The notes: a model not told the origin generated them from the sequence alone. A stretch of 64,000 nucleotides of DNA from Gordonia sp. X0973 (GCF_013348785.1 NZ_CP054691.1:2728001-2792000), one strand, 5' to 3'; positions 33,032 to 42,808 are shown, numbered from the stretch's first letter. Numbers and translations are program-made.

Positions 33032-33465
33032 GCGAGCGCGGCGAGCACCGTGTCGATGCGCCGCTGCCTGGTCTCCGGCCGCTTCGCCTCGACGACGCCG
33101 CGCGCCGCCTCTTTGCGTTTGGTGTACGAGAGTGCGTCGAAGGCGGCCCGTGCGCCGGGCACGCCGTCGAGCGCCGCGGCGAGGTCGTCGGGGAGATCGA
33201 CCTCCCGCTCGGCGGTGTCGAGCGCGACCGTCGCGGTCACCTCGTCGCCGATGTCGACGCCGAGCTCGGCGCGCGCCGCCTTCGACAGGCCGATCAGATA
33301 GACACCGCCCATCGGGGCGACGCGCAGCCGCGCACTGCGGTTCCCGACGGTGACGACCACCGCGGCGCGCTTTCCCCCGCCCAGATCGTCGACTTGCCCG
33401 TCGGTCAGGGTGAGCGCGGTCGCCGGACCGACCGGTTCCAGCGTGGTGGTGATCGTCAGCGGCAC
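33028..33465 (-). CDS. DUF1905/YdeI-OmdA-like protein
   Basis: A 145-residue protein. A DUF1905 beta-barrel-like N-terminal part (about 1-85, with VGNRSARLRVAPMGGVYLIGL) is followed by the helical YdeI/OmdA tail (ALSYTKRKEAARGVVEAKRPETRQRRID). This is the usual two-part layout of these small proteins of unknown function. Its stop overlaps the start of the LuxR-type regulator by four bases, so the two are coupled. Confidence 0.85.
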   Translation of the reverse strand: MPLTITTTLEPVGPATALTLTDGQVDDLGGGKRAAVVVTVGNRSARLRVAPMGGVYLIGLSKAARAELGVDIGDEVTATVALDTAEREVDLPDDLAAALDGVPGARAAFDALSYTKRKEAARGVVEAKRPETRQRRIDTVLAALA

Positions 33466-33533
33466 GCCCCGAGTCTAGGCGCCGACAACGGCGCGGCGAA
33501 GTGAATGGCGGCGAGTCGGTAGTGTCGTGGATC

Positions 33534-34175
33534 GTGTCCACGTTCATCACCGTCGAAGGACTCGACGGAGCCGGTAAGCGCACCCTCGTCGACGGGCTGC
33601 GGCAGCAGTGGGCGGCCGACGGTTTGCGCGTCGCGACGATCGCCTTCCCCCGTTACGGCGAGTCCGTCCACGCCGATCTCGCGGCCGAGGCGTTGCGCGG
33701 CGGACACGGGGACCTGACCGACAGCGCCTACGCCATGGCCCTGCTGTTCGCCCTGGATCGGCGGGCGGCGCTTCCACGGTTGCGGGAGTTGATCGACGCG
33801 CATGACGTCGTCATCGCGGATCGGTACGCCGCCTCGAACGCGGCCTACACCGCGGCGCGCGTCGCCGACCACTCGACGGCGGCGGCGGTCGAGGCGGCCG
33901 AATGGGTGCGCGCCCTGGAGTTCGAGCGCTTCGGACTACCCGTACCGCAATGGCAGCTGTTCCTGGGCGTGCCCGTCGACGTCGCCGCACAGCGCGCCGT
34001 CCACCGCGCGGCGGCCGACGCCACCCGCGAACGCGACCGCTACGAGCGGGACGCCGCCCTGCAGGAGCGCGTCGACGAGGCCTACCGCGGCCTGGCGGCC
34101 GCACAGTGGGTGGCGCCGTGGCGCGTGCTGTCCGGCGACCCGGAGCCGGGGCTGGCAGCGGAACTACTCGACTGA
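33534..34175 (+). CDS. tmk: Thymidylate kinase
   Basis: A 213-residue thymidylate kinase, making dTDP from dTMP. The P-loop is EGLDGAGKRTL (8-18, with mycobacterial-type Arg17), and DRYAASNAAYTAAR is the thymidine-binding signature. GTG at 33534 gives the family-typical start MSTFITVEG and a length close to M. tuberculosis Tmk. No ribosome site is visible, and TAGTGT upstream suggests a leaderless start. Orientation is opposite to ahcY and mtrA, unlike mycobacteria, where all three share a strand. Confidence 0.94.
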   Translation: MSTFITVEGLDGAGKRTLVDGLRQQWAADGLRVATIAFPRYGESVHADLAAEALRGGHGDLTDSAYAMALLFALDRRAALPRLRELIDAHDVVIADRYAASNAAYTAARVADHSTAAAVEAAEWVRALEFERFGLPVPQWQLFLGVPVDVAAQRAVHRAAADATRERDRYERDAALQERVDEAYRGLAAAQWVAPWRVLSGDPEPGLAAELLD

Positions 34176-34181
34176 ACCGGT

Positions 34182-34248
34182 AAACCCAACACTTCGGGAC
34201 AAACCCGACGCCTCGCGGCCGCTGGGTTTGTCCCGAAGTGTTGGGTTT
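34182..34248. repeat. 67-base inverted repeat with perfect 25-bp arms
   Basis: Arms at 34182-34206 and 34224-34248 (beginning AAACCCAACACTTCGGG) are exact reverse complements around a 17-base loop containing GCGGCCGC. It lies between the convergent tmk and ahcY stops. It could act as a bidirectional terminator, but arms this long and perfect also suggest a mobile or dispersed palindromic repeat. There is no U-tract. Confidence 0.85.
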
Positions 34249-34257
34249 GCGCGGGGA

Positions 34258-35751
<1,494 letters not shown>

Positions 35752-35839
35752 CTGCTCCCCTAATCGATGATGTGCGCGGGTTCCGCCCAGGCTATCGTGC
35801 CGCCTCGGTCGGCCCGAGTCGGCCCCGCCGCTCGTCGGG

Positions 35840-37339
35840 TCAGGCTTCGCCCCGCTCGCGCCGCCCGACCATCGAGTGCCGGCTGCCGTAGGCGAAATAG
35901 ACGACGAACCCGAGGGCCATCCACACCAGGAACCGGATCCAGGTCAGCGCCGAGAGGTTCAGCATGAGCCAGACGCAGGTCACGATCGCGAGCACCGGGA
36001 CCACGGGACCGCCGCGCACGACGAATCCTCTGGGCAGGTCGGGTCGGCTGCGGCGCAGCACCATGACCGCGCCGGCCACCACGACGAAGGCGAACAGCGT
36101 CCCGACGTTCACCATCTCCTCGAGTCGGTCGATCGGGAAGAACCCGGCCACCAGGGCGACGACGGCACCGATGATCAGGGTCAGGCGGGCCGGGGTGCCG
36201 AACCGCGTACTGGTCTTGGCGAGGCCGCGGGGCATCAGGCCGTCGCGCGACATCGCGAACAGGACGCGCGATTGGCCGAGGACCAGCACCATGACCACCG
36301 TCGTGAGACCGGCCAGGGCGCCGATGGCGATCAGCTTCTCCGCCCACATCACCCCGTTGATGGCGAAGACGTCGGCGAGGTTCTTCGAATCGTCGCCCTT
36401 GCCGGCGAGCTGGTGGTAGTTGGCCATCCCGCTGACGACGAGGGTGACCAGCACGTACAGAACGGTGACGATGGCCAGCGAGCCGAGGATGCCGCGCGGG
36501 ATGTCCCGCTTGGGGTTGCGCGTCTCCTCGGCCGTGGTCGCGACCACGTCGAAGCCGATGAAGGCGAAGAACACCACCGAGGCCGCGGCGAGGACGCCGT
36601 ACCACCCGTACGAGGTGTTGCCCGCGCCGGTGATCAGCGAGAACAACGAGGAGTCCACCGACTTGGCCGCGTCGCCGCCGCCCTGGCTCGGCGGGATATA
36701 GGGCGTGTAGTTGGCCGCCTTGACGTAGAAGAAGCCGACGACGATGACGAGCAGCACCACCGCGATCTTGACGGCGGTGATGACGGCGCTGAACCGGGAG
36801 GAGAGCTTGGTTCCGACGGTGAGCAGGATCGTCACGAGGGCGACGACGGCGACCGCCCCCCAGTCGAATCCGATGCCGCCGATGGAGACCGAGTGCATGG
36901 ACTTGGGCACCGACGGGATGAACGCGTGTACCAGGTTCCCCAGGTAGCCCGACCAGCCCTTGGCGACGGTGGCCGCGCCGACGGCGAACTCGAGGACGAG
37001 GTCCCACCCGAGGATCCACGCCAGGAACTCGCCGAAGGTCGCGTAGCCGTAGGTGTACGCCGATCCGGCGACCGGCACCGTCGAGGCGAACTCGGCGTAG
37101 CACAGCGCCGCCAGACCGCAGGCGAAGGCCGCCATCAGGAAGGAGATCGAGATGGCCGGCCCGGCGTTGTTGCCCGCCTGCGACACCGTGACGGTGAAGA
37201 TACCGGCGCCGATGACGACCGCGACGCCGAAGACGATCAGGTCGCGGACCGAGAGGTCCTTGCGCAGCTGGTGGCCGGGTTCCTCGGCATCGGCGAGGGA
37301 CTGCTCGATGGATTTGGTGCGCAGCAGCGGACTGACCAT
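35840..37339 (-). CDS. APC-family amino acid permease
   Basis: A 499-residue permease with about 12 helices. [19 protein letters not shown] (about 38-56), the substrate-binding unwound helix 1, and the [20 protein letters not shown] segment are typical of the cationic amino acid transporter branch of the APC superfamily. It would import amino acids by proton coupling; the substrate is not certain. Its start lies three bases after the stop of the upstream cation-efflux gene, so they form an operon. Confidence 0.9.
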   Translation of the reverse strand: MVSPLLRTKSIEQSLADAEEPGHQLRKDLSVRDLIVFGVAVVIGAGIFTVTVSQAGNNAGPAISISFLMAAFACGLAALCYAEFASTVPVAGSAYTYGYATFGEFLAWILGWDLVLEFAVGAATVAKGWSGYLGNLVHAFIPSVPKSMHSVSIGGIGFDWGAVAVVALVTILLTVGTKLSSRFSAVITAVKIAVVLLVIVVGFFYVKAANYTPYIPPSQGGGDAAKSVDSSLFSLITGAGNTSYGWYGVLAAASVVFFAFIGFDVVATTAEETRNPKRDIPRGILGSLAIVTVLYVLVTLVVSGMANYHQLAGKGDDSKNLADVFAINGVMWAEKLIAIGALAGLTTVVMVLVLGQSRVLFAMSRDGLMPRGLAKTSTRFGTPARLTLIIGAVVALVAGFFPIDRLEEMVNVGTLFAFVVVAGAVMVLRRSRPDLPRGFVVRGGPVVPVLAIVTCVWLMLNLSALTWIRFLVWMALGFVVYFAYGSRHSMVGRRERGEA

Positions 37340-37342
37340 CGC

Positions 37343-38293
37343 CTAGACCTCCGCCGTCGTCGCGTCTGTCTCGTCGGTCCCGCGGTCGATATCGGGCTCG
37401 AGGTAGATCGGGCCGACCTGCGGCACCGCCTCGCGGATCCGGACCTCGGCGGCGTCGATGGTGCGCGCGATCGTCGATGCGTGCTTGGCCGCGGGGATGG
37501 CGATCTTGGCGGCGACGAGCAGTTCTTCGGGCCCCAGGTACTGCGTCTTGATGTGGATGACGCGCTCGATGGTCGGCTCGGCATCGAGGGCGGAGATGAT
37601 CGCCCGGTGTTCCGCCTCGGTGGCCCCCTCGCCGATGAGCAGGCTCTTCATCTCGACGATCAGCACGACGGCGATGATGCCGAGCAGGATGCCGATCGAG
37701 ACGGTGCCCAACCCGTCCCACAATCCGTCGCCGGTGGCCCAGGTCAGGCCGACGCCGATGATCGCCAACACGAGGCCGATCAGCGCGCCGCTGTCCTCCA
37801 GCAGCACCACCGGGAGCTCCGGGTTGCGCGAGTTGCGGATGAACCGCCACCAGCTGGCCCGGCCTTTGAGCGGTGACGACTCCTTCACCGCCGTGCGGAA
37901 GCTGTAGCCCTCCAGACAGATGGCGACGGCGAGGATCGCGACGGCGATATACGGCGACTCCAGCGTGTGGTCGTGACGGTGCTGGAGCTTCTCGAAGCCC
38001 TCGTACAGGGCGAACAGCGATCCCAGCGCGAAGATCACCAGGGCGACGATGAACGAGTAGAAGTAGCGCGCCCGGCCGTAGCCGAACGGGTGCAACGTGT
38101 CCGCGTCGCGCTTCGCCCGTTTCTGCCCCAGCAGGAGCAGTGCCTGGTTAGAGGTGTCGGCGACCGAGTGGACACCCTCGGCCAGCATCGACGATGAGCC
38201 GGTGATGGCCCAGCCGACGAATTTCGCGACGGCGATACCGCCGTTGGCGACGAGTGCGGCGACAATCGCCTTCTTGGATCCTTCAGCGGACAC
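37343..38293 (-). CDS. Cation diffusion facilitator (CDF) transporter
   Basis: A 316-residue CDF efflux protein with six helices. A metal site is visible as HSVADTSNQ in helix 2 (HxxxD), with a second D/E-rich site in LEDSGALIGL and a short C-terminal cytoplasmic domain with HIKTQYLGPEELLVA. It exports zinc or a related divalent cation, and the metal is not decided. GTG at 38293 is chosen for its GAGG five bases upstream; the GTG at 38338 has none. It is first of two genes with the permease. Confidence 0.9.
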   Translation of the reverse strand: MSAEGSKKAIVAALVANGGIAVAKFVGWAITGSSSMLAEGVHSVADTSNQALLLLGQKRAKRDADTLHPFGYGRARYFYSFIVALVIFALGSLFALYEGFEKLQHRHDHTLESPYIAVAILAVAICLEGYSFRTAVKESSPLKGRASWWRFIRNSRNPELPVVLLEDSGALIGLVLAIIGVGLTWATGDGLWDGLGTVSIGILLGIIAVVLIVEMKSLLIGEGATEAEHRAIISALDAEPTIERVIHIKTQYLGPEELLVAAKIAIPAAKHASTIARTIDAAEVRIREAVPQVGPIYLEPDIDRGTDETDATTAEV

Positions 38294-38370
38294 GGGTGCC
38301 TCACGGGTTCGGAAGATGGTCAGGGATGATTCGGACACAGCGTACCGTTGCCCGAATCATCCCGACCGTC

Positions 38371-38664
38371 TTACACGGCGAACGTGCGGCCCACCCGCAT
38401 ATCGGTGTTGCCCATCGTCGACGAGGCCTTGGTCACCGCCGAGCTCAGATTGTTGAGCCGGGTCCGTGATTCGTCGAAGACGCGGTCCCAGTGGTGCTGG
38501 GCGTCTTGGTATGCCTGCGCGCCCTGGGCGGACTGCCAATGGGTGGCCAACGCGTTCACCTGGGTCCGCAGCTGGCCCGACAACTGCTCGAGTCGGGCGA
38601 AGTTGCGGTTCAGATCGCCGGTCAGGGTGTCGAGCGCGGCGAAGTCGTACTGGATGAGACTCAT
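38371..38664 (-). CDS. WXG100-family protein, CFP-10-like
   Basis: A 97-residue helical-hairpin protein of EsxB type. The hairpin turn carries W43-Q-S in HWQSAQGAQAY instead of strict W-x-G, followed by Y52. The length, the leading helix (LDTLTGDLNRNFARLEQLSG) and the place beside another WXG100 gene support the family. Such proteins are exported as heterodimers by type VII secretion. It is the last gene of the eight-gene operon starting at 42740. Confidence 0.85.
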   Translation of the reverse strand: MSLIQYDFAALDTLTGDLNRNFARLEQLSGQLRTQVNALATHWQSAQGAQAYQDAQHHWDRVFDESRTRLNNLSSAVTKASSTMGNTDMRVGRTFAV

Positions 38665-38700
38665 GATTTCCTCCTTGTGGTTGTTGCTCTGGTCGGTCGG

Positions 38701-39009
38701 TCAGACCGCGAGCGAGCCGGTGATGGTCGCCGCCCCCGAGTCGTCCTCGTCGCCGTAGCCCGCGAACGACGAGGCGAGCTTCGCCTTGATGTCTTCGAGC
38801 GCGAGGTTGAGCTTCGTCGCGCTGGCGTTCCAGTCGGCGTGCGTCGAGTCGTACGCCCCAGATGCGCGTCCCTTCCAGGTGCCGGCCGCCGTCTGCGAGG
38901 CGGTCTGGATGGCACGGATGACCTGCTGCATCTCGTCGACGATCCCGGCGACCGACTTGGTCGACGCCATCGACGCCCCGACGTCGAGATTGAGCCCTGA
39001 TCCGGGCAT
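38701..39009 (-). CDS. WXG100-family protein, ESAT-6-like
   Basis: A 102-residue protein with strict W45-K-G47 at the hairpin turn and flanking helices (about 13-43 and 50-82), the ESAT-6/WXG100 pattern. The C-terminal tail is acidic then Ala/Thr-rich. It probably forms a heterodimer with the product of the downstream gene at 38371. ATG at 39009 is preceded by AAGGGGG; an upstream reading to 39108 is rejected as having no family similarity. Confidence 0.9.
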   Translation of the reverse strand: MPGSGLNLDVGASMASTKSVAGIVDEMQQVIRAIQTASQTAAGTWKGRASGAYDSTHADWNASATKLNLALEDIKAKLASSFAGYGDEDDSGAATITGSLAV

Positions 39010-39037
39010 GGTGTTCCCCCTTCTCTCTGGTGTCGGA

Positions 39038-40054
39038 TCACACGGTCGCGTGACCCGAGTCTGTGTCGGTCGGGCCGCGCACGACCCGCACCTCGTCGCC
39101 GACGGCAAGCTCCGCCCACGTCAACGCACCCGTCTCGCCGCTGCCCTGGCGGGTGACATCCGGCGTCGCGGCCGGGCCCACGACGGCCCCCGGCACGGCG
39201 GAGACACTCGCGCCCCGCGGTGCCCCGGAACCACTCGTCGGCGCCATCGCCCCGAGTCCGCCGCCGACCGGAGTACCCGCCGCCCCGACCCCGCGGGTGG
39301 TCGCCGACGGCTCCCCACCCGCGCCGCTAGACGGCTCCCCCGCAGGCGTTCGTCTGACCTGGGTCACCGGAGTCGCGGCGAAGGCCGTCAGAATCCGGGG
39401 TGGCGCAATCGCCGGCGGCATCGAAACCCCCGGGACTGCCCCGCTCACACCCGCCGCCCCACCCGACCCCGTCGACGTTGCCGGGGCCCCCGTGGCGCGG
39501 ACGAGCGCGGGTGGGGGAAGGTGTTCGGGGGCCGCCGTCGCCAGCGGCTCGGAGTCGCGTTCGTAGTCGGCCATCACCCGCGCCGCGGTCGCGCAGAGTT
39601 CGCGCTCGGCCCGCTCGGCACGAACCAATCCGCCGGTCATCATCGCCGACAGGCCGATGGTCGAGGTCAGCCGCGCGAGTCCGACCCGGGCCGCGTCGAT
39701 CGCCTCGGCGGCCGGCATCGCGAGCCGGGCCGTCTCCAGCGCCGACAGCCCGGCCCGGGCTAGCCTCTCCTGCGCCGCCGCCACGTCGGCGAGTCCGTCG
39801 ATCCAGCCAGGCAGGCGGGACAACACGGACGCCGTCGTCCTCGCCCCCGCCGAATCCCACTGCTCGCTCAGCCCGTCGAGCGTGCGTCGGGTCACCGCGA
39901 CCAGGGCGTCGAGGTCCGCGGCGAGATCGGCCCAGCCGTCGGCGCAATCGGCCAGCGGGACCGCTCCGGCACCGGCCATGAGGTCGGTGCGCAGCCGCTC
40001 GGGGGTCCGGGACTGCCAGTCGATGCCGGTGAAACCGGGTCGGATTCCGGTCAT
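39038..40054 (-). CDS. PPE-like type VII secretion substrate
   Basis: A 338-residue protein whose first about 150 residues follow the PPE-domain pattern: IDWQSRTPERL, G-A-G-x-x-P-L, GWADLAADLDAL, W near 68, and repeated Ala-rich helices ending AMPAAEAID. The rest is a Gly/Ala/Pro-rich tail with a short final strand-rich piece (LAVGDEVRVV). Its ATG overlaps the PE-like gene stop by four bases, the canonical PE-PPE arrangement. The match is by pattern rather than strict motif, so 'PPE-like' is a moderately confident call. Confidence 0.72.
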   Translation of the reverse strand: MTGIRPGFTGIDWQSRTPERLRTDLMAGAGAVPLADCADGWADLAADLDALVAVTRRTLDGLSEQWDSAGARTTASVLSRLPGWIDGLADVAAAQERLARAGLSALETARLAMPAAEAIDAARVGLARLTSTIGLSAMMTGGLVRAERAERELCATAARVMADYERDSEPLATAAPEHLPPPALVRATGAPATSTGSGGAAGVSGAVPGVSMPPAIAPPRILTAFAATPVTQVRRTPAGEPSSGAGGEPSATTRGVGAAGTPVGGGLGAMAPTSGSGAPRGASVSAVPGAVVGPAATPDVTRQGSGETGALTWAELAVGDEVRVVRGPTDTDSGHATV

Positions 40055-40341
40055 GGTCGGTGCGCGCCATCCGCCGCGGCCAGTGCGCGTGCGTGTTCCC
40101 GCAGTGCCGCCGCGGCTCCGACGGCCTGTCCGGCACCGGCGACGACATCCGCGCGAAACGCCCGCGCGGCGGCGTCCAACGAGGCCGCCACCCGTTCACT
40201 CACCTCGTCGTTGCCCGCGGCGGCCGGTGCGAGACGCGTGGTCCGCATGGTCACCGCCCGCTCCAGTCTGGTCGCGACCGACTCGAGTGCCGCTGCGACC
40301 CGCTCGAGTCCCGCCGGGTCGACGGTCAGTTTCGGCGTCAT
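40051..40341 (-). CDS. PE-like type VII secretion substrate
   Basis: A 96-residue helical protein. LTVDPAGLERVAAALESVA then LAPAAAGNDEVSERVA resembles the PE-domain pattern (P-A-A-x-x-DEVS turn between two helices). It lacks the exact Pro-Glu dipeptide, having Pro-Ala instead. EspC/DUF2580 is the alternative family. It overlaps by four bases with both neighbours, the large Ala/Pro-rich gene upstream and the PPE-like gene downstream, so the three are co-translated. Confidence 0.7.
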   Translation of the reverse strand: MTPKLTVDPAGLERVAAALESVATRLERAVTMRTTRLAPAAAGNDEVSERVAASLDAAARAFRADVVAGAGQAVGAAAALREHARALAAADGAHRP

Positions 40342-41753
40342 GACAACAGTTCCTCCCTCAACGCGGCGAGCCTGGCCCCCGCCGTCGACTTCTCGGGCGG
40401 TGCTGGTTCATCCGGCGCCCCGTCGGGGCCACGGTCGTCGCCGAACACCGCGGGCGCGTACGCCCGAGCGCAATCGGATACGGCATCGCTCGACTTGAGC
40501 GCCGCCAGTGGCGCGCCACCGGCCAGTCGCGCGACCGCATGCGCACCGCCCAGGGCACCGGCCGCGCCGACCGGGGCCATCCCGGTCCCCGTTGTCGGCG
40601 TGGCGCCCGCGGGCGACGGACTGGTCGTCGCGGCGAAACCCGCCGGCTCGGTTCCGCCCAGGACCGGTGTCCTCGCGGCGTAGCTGGCCGTGACTTCGCG
40701 TGGACCGCCCGCGCCGAGGCCGGCCCCTGCACCGCCGAGGCCCTTGGCAGTCGCTCCCTTTCCGCCGGCTCCCTTTCCGCCCTGACCGGCGCGCCCGGCC
40801 CCGGCGACACCCTGATGGTGGCGGTCGCCCTGTCGGCCGTCGTCCTGGGCGGGGCAACGACAGTCCCCGCCGCGATCCTTGGCCGTCGCGAGTCGCTTGC
40901 CCGGTGGTGTGGCCGCCTGTTTCGGCGCGGCCTTCGCCGCGGCGGTCAGCGCCGAGCCGAGGGCGCCGGTCGCCGCCTTGATCGGGCCGGCCGCGGCTTC
41001 CAGCACGCTCGCCGCGATCGCGAAGGCCGACCCCGCACCGGCCGGGGCACCGCTGACGGGCACCGGTTTGCCGTTCGCGGCCATCGACGCGGTCGGCGCC
41101 AGCAGCTGCGCCTTCGTCGCGGCGACCACCGCGCCTCCCTCGGCCAGACCAGCGCTGATGATCGCGAGCACGGCCGCCTGCCCGGGCGGGGTCGCGACGA
41201 ACGGCAGCGCCGCGGCGAGGAGCCCCACGGTCTTCGCGATGACGGCTTGCAACGCAGCCAGGCCGCCCGCGACCATCCCCGCTCCGACGGTGATATCGGC
41301 CGACATCTTCGCTCCCTGGGCCGACACCGCCCCGGTCTCGGCGCTAGTGCGGGCCATCTTGGTGGCGGCCCCGGTCGCGGCGGCACCGGCCCAGACCTTG
41401 TCCATCTCCTTCAGCGCCGTCGTGGTACCCGAGATGGTCAGGTCGAGCAGCGAGGAGAGGCCCTTGAATATCGCTCCCGGGTCGCCCGCGCCGGCCAGAT
41501 CCCCCGATCCGAACACACCGAGCAGATCGGTGAGCGGCTTCAACAGCACCGCCGGGTCCAGTACCGGAAGCGGCGGAAGACCCGGCAGCGGCGGTGCGGG
41601 AGGCAGAGCGGGCAGCGATGGCAGACCCAACGCCCGCAACACCGCCGGAACGGGGGTGTCGAGGATCGGGCCCAACCCGGCACCCCGCAGCGCGCCCTCG
41701 ACGGTCGGCGGACCGATCAGCACCGAGGCGCTACCGCCTGCTCGCGCCGTCAT
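40338..41753 (-). CDS. Large Ala/Pro/Gly-rich ESX-associated protein
   Basis: A 471-residue protein. It has a Pro-rich N-terminal segment (PALPPAPPLPGLPPLPVLD, about 48-66), a long Ala-rich helical domain (about 90-290) containing W-A-G (VWAGAAATG), and a hydrophilic C-terminal half rich in Gly and Lys. A short stretch near residues 298-325 has two Cys and a Gln/His-rich composition unlike its surroundings. It resembles secreted EspB-type proteins in general make-up, but no domain is recognised with certainty. ATGA overlaps join it to both neighbours. Confidence 0.65.
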   Translation of the reverse strand: MTARAGGSASVLIGPPTVEGALRGAGLGPILDTPVPAVLRALGLPSLPALPPAPPLPGLPPLPVLDPAVLLKPLTDLLGVFGSGDLAGAGDPGAIFKGLSSLLDLTISGTTTALKEMDKVWAGAAATGAATKMARTSAETGAVSAQGAKMSADITVGAGMVAGGLAALQAVIAKTVGLLAAALPFVATPPGQAAVLAIISAGLAEGGAVVAATKAQLLAPTASMAANGKPVPVSGAPAGAGSAFAIAASVLEAAAGPIKAATGALGSALTAAAKAAPKQAATPPGKRLATAKDRGGDCRCPAQDDGRQGDRHHQGVAGAGRAGQGGKGAGGKGATAKGLGGAGAGLGAGGPREVTASYAARTPVLGGTEPAGFAATTSPSPAGATPTTGTGMAPVGAAGALGGAHAVARLAGGAPLAALKSSDAVSDCARAYAPAVFGDDRGPDGAPDEPAPPEKSTAGARLAALREELLS

Positions 41754-42052
41754 CGCCCGATGCCGTCCGCGCCGGCGGCATCGGCACCGTCGAAGGCCGC
41801 GGTCCCGGCGAGCATCGCCGCGGCCGTCCCCGCATGCGCCGCGGCCAGGCCTCCGACCGACGCGAGGTGGGCGGCCTGTGCCAGCGCGAACGCCCCGACG
41901 AACTCTTGGCCGATCAGACCGAACACCGCGACCATCGCCGCGGTGTTGGCCGCCGCGTCTATCCCGCCCGCCGACGCCAGCGCCGTGCCCATCGTCGCCG
42001 ACGTGGCCGCCAATCCCTCGACCGCCTCGCCGATCATCACCACCAGACCCAT
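41750..42052 (-). CDS. EspC-like small helical ESX-associated protein
   Basis: A 100-residue Ala-rich helical protein (MGLVVMIGEAVEGLAATSA, then IGQEFVGAFALAQAAHLASVG). The helix-turn-helix pattern and length resemble the EspC/DUF2580 family of ESX-1-associated secreted proteins. Its ATG shares one base with the stop of the upstream YbaB-like gene, and its stop overlaps the next ATG by four bases. The function would be as a secreted partner or targeting component (inference). Confidence 0.6.
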   Translation of the reverse strand: MGLVVMIGEAVEGLAATSATMGTALASAGGIDAAANTAAMVAVFGLIGQEFVGAFALAQAAHLASVGGLAAAHAGTAAAMLAGTAAFDGADAAGADGIGR

Positions 42053-42393
42053 CACTCCCCCTCGTCGGTCGCGATACCGGCGAACTCGCCGAAGTCGCTG
42101 TTGAAATCCTCGGTGAGCCGGGCGCGCTGCGCGTAGGCCCGCTGCGCGGCGATCATCGCCGTCGACACGATCGACTCCCCCAATGCGTCGGCCCCGAGCC
42201 GCACCGCCGCGTGGTCGAGTTCCAGACCGACAAGCGCACCGGAGCCGTCGACCCGGGCGGTGACGGCTCCCTTCGGGTCCGCCGCCTCGGCGCGGATCGC
42301 CGCGTAGCCGTCGGAGAGATCGGCCATCCGGCCCACCGCCGTCGACACCCGCGCCAGGATCTCGTCGAGTTGTGGATTGGCCATCGGGATCAC
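42052..42393 (-). CDS. YbaB/EbfC-like protein (EspL-like)
   Basis: A 113-residue protein with a leading helix (LDEILARVSTAVGRMADLSD) and a beta-hairpin G-A-V-T-A-R-V-D-G-S-G-A-L. A closing helix follows, as in the YbaB/EbfC fold also found in mycobacterial EspL and EspD-type ESX chaperones. GTG at 42393 overlaps the upstream stop (GTGA); ATG at 42384 is an alternative. It may stabilise or chaperone the secreted substrates encoded downstream (inference). Confidence 0.68.
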   Translation of the reverse strand: MIPMANPQLDEILARVSTAVGRMADLSDGYAAIRAEAADPKGAVTARVDGSGALVGLELDHAAVRLGADALGESIVSTAMIAAQRAYAQRARLTEDFNSDFGEFAGIATDEGE

Positions 42394-42740
42394 CGGAGCC
42401 ACGACCGCGGCGCACAGCTCGCGTCGTCGGCATCGGACTGGATACGGGCGAGGTCGTCAGCGGTGGCCAGGCCCATCAATGCGAGCAACTCCTCGTCGAC
42501 CCCGTCGCACGTGAGCGTTTCCCGCAGCCGTACGCCCGCGCTGACCCGCCCCTGCTCGCACAGGGCCAGGACCTGGGCGGCGATGGCCCGCGCCCCGAGG
42601 CGCAGTGCCGATTCGGCGATCGTCACCTCCACCGGCAACCCCTGCGCCGTCGTCGTCACCGAGATCGCCCCCGAGCGCGACCGGGTGGTGATCCGGCTGT
42701 CGATCCAGTCGAGCACCCCGGGTGTCGTCCCGATTGTCAT
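42390..42740 (-). CDS. YbaB-like ESX-associated protein, first gene of operon
   Basis: A 116-residue protein with the hairpin GAISVTTTAQGLPVEVTIAES followed by a helix starting A-L-R-L-G-A-R, paralogous in pattern to the next gene's YbaB-like fold. The C-terminal third is unrelated and contains two Cys. Two tandem YbaB-like genes are unusual. ATG at 42740 has GGGAGGGG upstream and lies about 36 bases past the predicted transcription start of the ECF-type promoter at 42783-42808. Confidence 0.62.
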   Translation of the reverse strand: MTIGTTPGVLDWIDSRITTRSRSGAISVTTTAQGLPVEVTIAESALRLGARAIAAQVLALCEQGRVSAGVRLRETLTCDGVDEELLALMGLATADDLARIQSDADDASCAPRSWLR

Positions 42741-42782
42741 TTCCCCTCCCCCGAGCGGCGGATTTCACCGCATATGGGATTA

Positions 42783-42808
42783 GACGCAGCACGGCCCCGA
42801 ACGGTTCC
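42783..42808 (-). promoter_or_regulatory. ECF-sigma-type promoter, copy B
   Basis: On the minus strand: GGAAC (42808-42804), a 17-base spacer, then CGTC (42786-42783). The spacer shares CGTTCGG and GTGCTG with copy A at 19500-19525. It would drive the eight-gene ESX-type operon. SigM of M. tuberculosis uses this form and controls esx genes there. Confidence 0.72.

Noticed and set aside
33032-33583. N-terminal extension of the LuxR-type regulator
   Set aside because: It runs through the DUF1905-like gene in another frame; a GTGA coupling at 33031 and the P-loop position fit the shorter protein.
35752-35839. SAH riboswitch upstream of ahcY
   Set aside because: I could not find the conserved pseudoknot pattern in the short gap.
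35876-37876. A 666-codon open frame antisense to the permease and CDF genes
   Set aside because: Low-complexity Asp/Gly/Glu/His composition and full overlap with two clear membrane-protein genes.
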